This document shows, in pieces, positions 57,426-64,000 of a stretch of 64,000 nt of DNA. The notes under the pieces were generated by a model, which worked only from the letters and a program-made list of their open reading frames with translations, made no database searches and was not told where the DNA came from. Source of the stretch: Hymenoscyphus infarciens. Taxonomy: Eukaryota > Ascomycota > Leotiomycetes > Helotiales > Helotiaceae. Every line of letters starts with the position of its first letter. Positions within the stretch are counted from its first letter, which is position 1. The position numbers and the translations under genes were made by a program. The stretch spans positions 124,001-188,000 of the forward strand of contig LLCB01000064.1 in assembly GCA_001414345.1 (NCBI GenBank), given 5' to 3'.

Positions 57426-58823
57426 ATGCTTTACTCCCGAATCCTCCCTGGTGGGCTATTTGCACTCGTAGCAAATGCTCAGGTTACTTCGGTTCCAGAA
57501 GTGAGCGATAGTCGAACTCTTCTCTCCGGATCAGGATCGCTATCAGAAGCCGCCACTCCTACCGGAGCCTATTTATCACTTTCCACGACACTCACCGTCA
57601 CTTCTTCTGCAATTGCTACGTCTGCCATTATTTCAGAGATAGTCAGTGGCGAGTCAACAATTACTACGACGTTGGGGAGCACAACGATACTGGGAATCGG
57701 TAATATGGGTAGCAACTCGACAACAACAGCCACCACAACATCCGAATCGCGAACCTTCCTCTCTGGCTCCTCTCGAACGAGTACTAGTTTGAATGGCACA
57801 GCCGGTACGAACGCAACTTCCTCAGTCGCAACACAACCCACAAACATCACACCATGCAACAACTACCCCGAGTTCTGCTCTCGAAGATACGGAAACATCA
57901 CCGAAGTCTCAGCCCACAACTCGCCCTTTATAAAAACAGGAAATGCAGCAGCAAACCAACAATTAGATGTCACAAACCAATTGAACGACGGAATCCGTCT
58001 CCTCCAAGGCCAGATGCACTTCGGCAACGACAGCACCCCTCATTTCTGCCACACATCCTGTGAGATTCTCGACGCTGGACCCATAACAACCTACCTTACC
58101 GAAGTCCACGATTGGGTAGCAGCCCATCCTTACGATGTAATCACCATACTCCTCGGAAATGGAAACTACAGCGCAGTAGAGAAATACGTTCCTTACATCC
58201 AATCATCCGGTCTTGATAAATACGCATACATCCCGCCAAAGATCCCAATGGCCAGAGGGGACTGGCCAACCCTCGCATCCATGATCCTCACCGGAAAAAG
58301 AGTAGTCTTCTTCATGGACTACGAAGCAAACCAAGGATCCGTCCCTTGGATATTAGATGAATTCACACAAATGTGGGAAACGCCCTTCGACCCTGTAAAC
58401 CGCACCTTCCCCTGCGACATCCAGCGACCACCGGGATTAAAAATCGAAGACGCAAAGAACCGTCTTTATCTCATAAACCATAATCTGAACTACGAAATCA
58501 CTATCTTGGGAAATAGTCTGCTTGTTCCTTCAATTCCGCTGCTGAATGTTACGAATAACGTCACGGGCTATGGGAGTTTGGGAATGAGTGCTACGCAGTG
58601 TAAAGAGCAGTGGGGGTTCCCGCCTAAGTTCTTGAATGTGGATTATTATAATGTGGGCAAGGGGAGTGTTTTTGAGGTGGCGGCGAATTGGAATAATGTT
58701 ACCTACGATCGAGCATGCTGTGGATTAGTTGGGAAGAGTGGTGCGGGGAGGGTGGTTGGGGATGGGGGAAGTTTTGTTTTTGCTGTGCTGGCGGCGATAG
58801 GCACTGCTCTCCTGATGGCGTGA
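57426..58823 (+). CDS. Secreted PI-PLC-like phosphodiesterase, GPI-type C-terminus
   Basis: A single exon codes 465 residues. A signal peptide ends near residue 18 (LFALVANAQ). Residues 20-140 are Ser/Thr-rich with repeated TTT/STT runs, a likely O-glycosylated stalk. The TIM-barrel PLC-like domain covers about 144-435: NITEVSAHNSPF (His164), TNQLNDGIRLLQGQMHF, HFCHTSCEILDAGPI (His209), HPYDVITILLGNGNY, and a late CCGLVG. AHNSPF and CHTSC are hallmarks of the fungal PLC-like phosphodiesterase group, whose true substrates are mostly unknown; calcium-binding residues of classic PI-PLC are not evident. The last 20 residues (GSFVFAVLAAIGTALLMA) are hydrophobic after a Gly/Ser spacer, fitting a GPI signal. 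Neighbouring AT block 2 lies 800 bases upstream. Confidence 0.88.
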   Translation: MLYSRILPGGLFALVANAQVTSVPEVSDSRTLLSGSGSLSEAATPTGAYLSLSTTLTVTSSAIATSAIISEIVSGESTITTTLGSTTILGIGNMGSNSTTTATTTSESRTFLSGSSRTSTSLNGTAGTNATSSVATQPTNITPCNNYPEFCSRRYGNITEVSAHNSPFIKTGNAAANQQLDVTNQLNDGIRLLQGQMHFGNDSTPHFCHTSCEILDAGPITTYLTEVHDWVAAHPYDVITILLGNGNYSAVEKYVPYIQSSGLDKYAYIPPKIPMARGDWPTLASMILTGKRVVFFMDYEANQGSVPWILDEFTQMWETPFDPVNRTFPCDIQRPPGLKIEDAKNRLYLINHNLNYEITILGNSLLVPSIPLLNVTNNVTGYGSLGMSATQCKEQWGFPPKFLNVDYYNVGKGSVFEVAANWNNVTYDRACCGLVGKSGAGRVVGDGGSFVFAVLAAIGTALLMA

Positions 58824-61150
58824 ACGGCCGATGGGGCTGGTGGTCGGTCATGAGGGGGAGACTGTAGATGGAAATGTATAAAGTTTGAAGGATGGTGGTG
58901 TTTGTATAAGTTTTGAGCGACCTTGGTTTTGCATGGCAAGGCGTTTTTTTAAGGGGGGCAAGCACATTTAGCATGGTATTATAATGAAATTAGAAGTAGC
59001 TTGAACTTTATTTTGATGTTCCAGATGGGTTGTGAGGGCTTTCTCATTCTTTTGTCTCAGCTCTGGGTGTGAGAAGTTGGATGACTTGCGATGATGTTCT
59101 TCCTCCTTGGTCTGCTTTTTACTTGTGAGTGAGCACTTTAACCTATCGTATACAACTCTTTGTGAATTACGATGTGCAACAATATTAACGGGTTACGTGG
59201 GATGTTGGAAATTGTAAGTTCATCTGAGGTGCTGAGGTTATGATGATCTAGGGGGTATATGCGGTTAGCGAGGTATACTTCTTGAAAGCTCTCAAGGACT
59301 TGAAGACTCTTTTCAACCAAAGAGTAGCAGAAGCGAGATCGTCATAACTTCACTCATCCATTCCAATTGTCTCAAAAATCTGGAAAATTTTTAATTACAT
59401 AAATGTTTTTCCTTGCGTAGTATATGCTCGTCGTCGTAACTTCATCCGATCAATTCGCTTCTCCTACACTTTTTGCACAATCTTTTTAAGTGAATGTGTT
59501 TCCGTGTCAAGCGTATGATATCCGGAACTTTAGTTGGTTGATCTCGTTATTTTAAACATTTTTGAATTGAATTGAATTGAATGAACTGAAAGATGTTAAG
59601 CGTGGATTGGGGGAAATAAGCATTCTAGGTATTGAGTCGCTCAACTATACTACTTTAATTCTCAAGCACCATGGGCATTCTCAAAACAAATGAGGACAAA
59701 TACGACATGTAACGAAAGCTCAAAGAGGATGTAGCACCTGCTAGAGTGCAGAGTCACTTGGACAGAAAAAGCGGCACAGTTCACTTTTATAAACACAATT
59801 TAGCTTGATTATTCTATGAATTTTGGGTTAATATTCTAACGTGTTCAAAGTATCTAGGGGAATTACTGTGGATTGCCCTAGATAGTTGAAATAACTAGCT
59901 AGGTAGGCAGGTACGAACATTGCGTGACTGGCTACAGAAGACGTTCTTCCAAGTATATCTCGTCGTCGTCGTGAGAGAAGCCGGCATTACTTTGCGAACA
60001 CACTATGTCGAATATACACCTAGACCGATTATATAAAAATTAAGACTACAATTAAATCGTGAAAACCAGTCATGACACGTGACTATTCTAGGAATTGCAG
60101 ATTACTTCGTTTCTGGTGGCTTACTTGGAGGGAGATGGCTTACCTCCTGAAAAGAGTTAGAGGAAAATGGGGTGTTGTTATTAATTAGCCAGCCCGAGTT
60201 CGGAGGATGATAAGACCCTCAACTAATCCACTCTAAACAGCGACTCTAACAAAAAGACTCTGACTTGCGCGACGTAAATCTCAACTGATAAAAACTAGAA
60301 AAACTACACTTAAAGTACGAGATCATAGACAAATGACTATTTCTTCTTATATATAAGTTTCAGCTTTTATTACACCAAATTGTGACCTTGTCCGATATCT
60401 AAGTGTTCAGACACAACCAGCAATTTACTACACTAGAATTGGCGTGTTCTCCCCTAAGTTTCCCGAGTACTTTCGTAAAAGAAACTCGTCAAGCCAGATC
60501 TAGGATGTGATGCTCATATTAATTAATCGTTAAATTATTTGGAACAATTGCGAAGCCAAGTTCTTCGAGTTGTTGATTCAAGGAGGTTGGAGTTAGGTCT
60601 TGTTGTCCCACTCCTTCTCCAGGGACCAGGAGGTTGGGAGCCTTGATATTCCTACGATTCTTTTGTCTACCTCTTTACGAGTAAGCTGTGAGTAAGCCAC
60701 TAGTAAGCAGCCAGTGGTAGTGCGAGTACGATAGTACCAGCCTCTCACGTGCTATTCACCCCTCTATTCCTTCTTTTGGATCAGCACTTTAAAATTCCCA
60801 TTTTATCCTATCCTAGGGGTTAGGATAGGAAAGGCTAAGTAAATCGTTACTATTATATTATCAAATAATATGTAAAAAAAAATACCAAGAATAAGTATAG
60901 ACCATGTTGTTCTAGTAGTAATTACATATCTTTTGCTTGGCATATAAGTCATTTATAACTAAGGTTGCTTAATGTATACTTGTAAGTAAAAATAGCGGAG
61001 TTTACCTAGGCTGAAGGAAAATATCCACGTAGCGCCAAGAGGCTGGGGAATTTAAAACGCTGTTTTGGATTGAGGTGCATCGCCAGAACTCTTTCTAACA
61101 AATGAACTTCCAAGTAGATTCCTGAAAAAGAAAATTCACCGCTTATGATA
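58824..61150. other. Long intergenic stretch, nothing seen
   Basis: About 2.3 kb with the 3' untranslated region of the PI-PLC-like gene at its left end. No gene or transposon end was recognised. An AATTG repeat occurs near 59563-59580. Confidence 0.5.
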
Positions 61151-61990
61151 GGGCGTCCCGTATATACCAAAAGCCGGAATCGACTAAATCGCAAATCGCA
61201 AATCGCAAATCGCAAATTACAAAAGTTAAGGGACATAGCAAATCTTAAACTATATTACCCTATTCTCTTGCCCCCTTGCTCTCTTACTCTCTTGCCCTCT
61301 TACTCTCTTGCTCTCTTACTCTCTTGCTCTCTTACTCTCTTGCTCTCTTACTCTCTTGCTCTCTTACTCTCTTGCTCTCTTACTCTCTTGCTCTCTTACT
61401 CTCTTATTCTATTCTTCTATATATTACGTATACTAAGAGAGTGTAGGAGAGAGCGGGAGAAGGATGAGAGTGAGGTAAGGGGGTGAGTAAACATTCCAGG
61501 GGAATGTTTTTCCTAGCGTGGGTAAGGGGAGTTTAGAGCAAACATTCCCCCCACTCTTCCCCCCTTCACTCTTCCCTCTTCCCTCTTCCCTCTTCCCTCT
61601 TCCCTCTTCCCTCTTCCCTCTTCCCTCTTCCCTCTTCCCTCTTCCCTCTTCCCTCTTCCCTCTTCCCTCTCCCCTTCTTTCTCTTTCTCTCTTATTTATC
61701 TAAAAATAATAGGAATTAAGAGTTAGGTAATAGGGATTAATAGCAAGGAGGTAATGTTACTACTATAAACGTAATACTCGTTCTCTCTCTTTATCCTTTA
61801 ATTAGTTACTATAGTTAAGACTATCTAGTCTTAATATAGAGAGGGAGAGAGAGGGGAGAAGGAGGGGAGGGAGAGAGAACTTAAATTAAAAAATATTATA
61901 CTTTATACTTATAAAAAGTAACACTTTGCGATTTACGATTTACGATTTGCGATTTAGTCGTTTCCGACTTTTGGTACATACGGGATGCCG
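61151..61990. mobile_element. TA-flanked TIR element D, 840 bp, well preserved
   Basis: After TA (61149-61150) it starts GGGCGTCCCGTATATACCAA and continues AAGCCGGAATCGACTAAATC. The reverse complement of its right end is CGGCATCCCGTATGTACCAA and AAGTCGGAAACGACTAAATC, so the terminal inverted repeats match over about 55 bases. TA follows at 61991-61992. CGCAAAT heptamers adjoin both ends. Inside are a CTCTTGCT/CTCTTACT tract (about 61262-61410), the phrase AACATTCCAGGGGAATG, and a CTTCCCT array (about 61568-61670). No coding capacity. CA and TG are common, so it is less RIP-mutated than A, B or C. Confidence 0.85.
61568..61670. repeat. CTTCCCT heptamer array
   Basis: About fifteen tandem copies of CTTCCCT inside element D. 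The related copies in elements A-C have shorter or disrupted pyrimidine tracts. Confidence 0.85.
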
Positions 61991-62439
61991 TATATGAGGA
62001 CATTATTCCATTGAAATGAGTTAAAGAATTTTAAGTTTCCAATGAGGGTGATCATTTTGTTTCGTAGATCATTGGCAAGAGAGATCTCGACCATCGCAGA
62101 ATTTTCTGGACGGTGTCTCATGAAGGGGGGTTTTCAAGCTTGTCTGCAAGTTTTCCTATACCAGTCGAAGAGTTCTTCCCCTCTTCACTAGGCAACTGGA
62201 CACGGGATTGAAGATGAAATTTAAAACATTTCGAGATTGATAAAGTTACCGTTTTGCTAGGTATTTCCTATATTGACGACTTTCTCATTGAAGTAAGGCC
62301 TGAGAATGTCAAGAGTTTAAAGATATGCTGGGGAGACATGGGGATTACTTGATTGTGGGAGCAGTGGGTGTTTGCCCGCAAGGAATAGGGAAGAACTAGT
62401 ATTGAGATTTGCGAGGTGGTTGGTTGTGATGTGCAAGTG

Positions 62440-62854
62440 ACCGTCTGAAGTAAACAGAGTTTCGAATATCTCGAGTAACAAAACCAACGACGCTTCAGTG
62501 GGCCAAGGAGACGGGGGCTCTGATTCCATAGAATATGTTGGCATCAAAAATGAGAGAGGGGTTAAGCGAGATAGAGAACCAGACACCAACGAAGAGAAAT
62601 CCAAAGATGGACCATCGAAAAGGACAAGAAATGAAAGAAAAAGCGCTGGCGATGAGAATCAAGTAAAGTATCAAGGTGCACGAGTACATTTTGGGTCAAA
62701 GATCATTTCATTTGGTCTCATGAAGATCTACCCAGTTTTTTTGTCGGTCCACCACGTTGTTGAAAAACTCATCACAAGCCATCCTCCACAAACACCATCC
62801 ATCATCCATCACAGCCCAAAGCAAGATAGCAAGCCCTCTGACCTTTCAATGTGA
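62440..62854 (+). CDS. Orphan hydrophilic open frame, possible exon or relic
   Basis: The frame is open from about 62440 to 62854. From residue to residue it looks like a nuclear, disordered protein: VSNISSNKTNDASVGQGDGG, SDSIEYVGIKNERGVKRDRE and KSKDGPSKRTRNERKSAGDE, with nuclear-signal-like basic clusters. After about 62710 the composition becomes less protein-like. No start codon in good context and no family was found. It could be an internal exon of a gene whose remaining parts are lost, or chance. It lies between element D and the RecQ-like fragment. Confidence 0.3.
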
Positions 62855-62974
62855 ACATCGTCCGTTTCCCAATCCTGAAGATTGTCCCCAATTCCATGCA
62901 GAATGTCGAATAATTTCAAAGACCGCAGTCTAAGAAACAGGCGAGAAACCATGGAAGTCTGCCATGCGTGCAAT

Positions 62975-63436
62975 TCAAGAAGGAGTGCGGTGACCTGGGA
63001 CACCACCATCCGGCTTATCGACAACAACAACGCTCAAAGCAACTTCGTTGAAACGGCAGCCCTTGAGTCCCTCGATGTTGGCAACTACATTCTCGTCGGT
63101 AAGTCGCTCGAGATGCTCGCTTGGTGTGGCTCCCCAGTTATCGCCGAGTTTTGTGTCCCAAACGGCGGTCATGTGGCCAATGTCCTGGTAATGCTCATCG
63201 AAGAGGAGGTTGCTGTTCACTCGGCCAGTTCCCGGGGCGTTGTGGAGAGCGATGAGGAATTTTCGGACTTTGGCTGCCGCATCTTTGAGTTTCATTGGTA
63301 TGAGTGTACCGTCAGGGCCGGTGCTGGGGGTGAACTCAAAAAACATGGTCTCGCAGATTCCGTTGTAGGCGTTCGCTCCGTCTTTCTTGACGTTGATGCG
63401 GAGGGGGAAACGTCCGATGGATGGTACGTCAGCCAT
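62975..63436 (-). CDS. Unknown 153-residue protein
   Basis: The frame starts MADVPSIGRFPLRINVKKDG at 63436. It looks like a real folded protein: FFEFTPSTGPDGTLIPMKLK, AAAKVRKFLIALHNAPGTGR, LLFDEHYQDIGHMTAVWDTK and VVANIEGLKGCRFNEVALSV, with mixed alpha/beta patterning, no signal peptide and no membrane helix. Upstream the same frame stays open back to a TTAG acceptor-like site near 63525 (reading NRPPPFKRPSQHKLLVPTIG), so an earlier exon could add an N-terminus. I do not recognise the family. It is on the same strand as, and about 370 bases downstream of, the RecQ-like fragment. Confidence 0.55.
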   Translation of the reverse strand: MADVPSIGRFPLRINVKKDGANAYNGICETMFFEFTPSTGPDGTLIPMKLKDAAAKVRKFLIALHNAPGTGRVNSNLLFDEHYQDIGHMTAVWDTKLGDNWGATPSEHLERLTDENVVANIEGLKGCRFNEVALSVVVVDKPDGGVPGHRTPS

Positions 63437-63804
63437 TTTTGAGCCGAAGGAGCCGATGGTTGGAACGAGAAGTTTGTGTTGGGAAGGGCGTTTGAATGGA
63501 GGAGGACGATTCTGTGCTGTCTAAGCAGGTTTGTTGGTTTTTGGTTTTGTGTGGAGTTCGATCGCAGAGTTTTCGTTTCCGATTTCGCTCGTGGAGGGCT
63601 TGGAATCTGAATGATGCTGGTATGGGAGGGAAGAGGGGCTGAATATATAGATTTGAGAAGCCAAAAGTCCACAGCCAAAATAATCTGGTGGCACATACTT
63701 ACAAAGACATTGATATTAGCTTTGATGTAGCAAACTTCAGTCGTCTTACATTAAAGGTAAAGCAAAGACAAGAGCAAATCACACCAAAGCCATTTCAATG
63801 AGGC

Positions 63805-64000
63805 TCAATCATATCCATCATACGAATTTTCAAAACGTCCCATCTCCCTTTGTGTACTGACCCACTCTTCAGTCTGCAGTCCATTTTCTTTTGCTCTTCT
63901 CAAAGCCTTTGCATCTTTATGCCAGTCACAAGCATAATCACACTCTGGAGTAATTGTCTCTCCAAAGTAGCTGCAAATAAGCTTGTGCCGACAAGTGTCT
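63805..64000 (-). CDS. RecQ-like helicase, C-terminal part (cut by window edge)
   Basis: The last 64 codons of a minus-strand gene enter from the right edge and stop at 63805-63807. The residues DTCRHKLICSYFGE then TPECDYACDWHKD match the cysteine-bearing RecQ zinc-binding region that follows the helicase core (C-R-x-x-x-x-x-x-Y-F-G-E ... C-x3-C). The tail is short and charged (ENGLQTEEWVSTQREMGRFE). RecQ helicases unwind DNA in repair and recombination; in several fungi truncated or telomere-linked RecQ-like genes occur near chromosome ends. Whether this one is intact needs sequence beyond 64000. Confidence 0.65.
   Translation of the reverse strand, partial: DTCRHKLICSYFGETITPECDYACDWHKDAKALRRAKENGLQTEEWVSTQREMGRFENSYDGYD

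Noticed and set aside
61145..61703. Leu/Ser-rich and Phe-Pro-Leu-rich frames
   Set aside because: Readings of the pyrimidine arrays inside element D.

Overview
The window looks like nuclear DNA of a filamentous ascomycete (Pezizomycotina; a Leotiomycete is my guess, not shown). The evidence is short introns with GTAAGT-type donors, typical fungal families (TAF13, Kish, RPS23, SUR7-like, PNGase A-like, fungal PI-PLC-like proteins), and two long AT-rich blocks in which CpA and TpG are nearly absent. That dinucleotide loss is the footprint of repeat-induced point mutation (RIP).

Layout. 1-5.1 kb: no convincing gene, but a hexamer repeat, two hairpins and a 177-bp tandem duplication. 5.1-5.9 kb: a possible broken gene. 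6.0-14.0 kb: AT block 1, made of three TA-flanked elements with related terminal inverted repeats (A, B, C); A carries a 5.3-kb insertion of two head-to-tail units. 15.0-22.8 kb: gene island with a DMT-type transporter, a disordered orphan protein, TAF13 and Kish (divergent, 149 bp apart), an unknown coiled protein and ribosomal protein uS12/RPS23. 23.8-24.4 kb: a possible three-exon small secreted protein. 25.3-26.0 kb: two MITE-type elements. 26.2-28.8 kb: a PNGase A-like membrane glycosidase with a one-base frame break, followed upstream by a 96-residue conserved-looking protein. 29-34.6 kb: mostly empty, with one Tourist-like MITE. 34.7-37.8 kb: a 1025-residue secreted PI-PLC-like protein with a repetitive Tyr/Ser-rich tail. 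38.3-38.7 kb: another Tourist-like MITE. 40.6-41.6 kb: SUR7/PalI-like membrane protein.

42.2-56.6 kb is AT block 2. It resolves into nested LTR retrotransposons. A Ty3/gypsy element on the minus strand (44358-55522) has 360-bp LTRs and a GCACT target duplication. Its right LTR is split by a second element (52235-55278; 364-bp LTRs, TATAC duplication). Its interior holds an inverted solo LTR (50054-50362; CTTTA/CTTTG duplication). 57.4-58.8 kb: a second secreted PI-PLC-like protein. 61.15-61.99 kb: a little-mutated copy (D) of the block-1 TA-flanked element. 62.4-64 kb: an orphan hydrophilic open frame, an unknown 153-residue protein, and the 3' end of a RecQ-like helicase gene running off the right edge.

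The genes do not form an obvious pathway. The themes are housekeeping genes (transcription, secretion, translation) in one island, cell-surface or secreted proteins near the AT blocks, and heavy transposon traffic. Two distantly related PI-PLC-like genes flank AT block 2, and a RecQ-like fragment sits at the end; both fit a fast-evolving or subtelomere-like compartment, but this is inference. All splice models were read by eye without RNA support.
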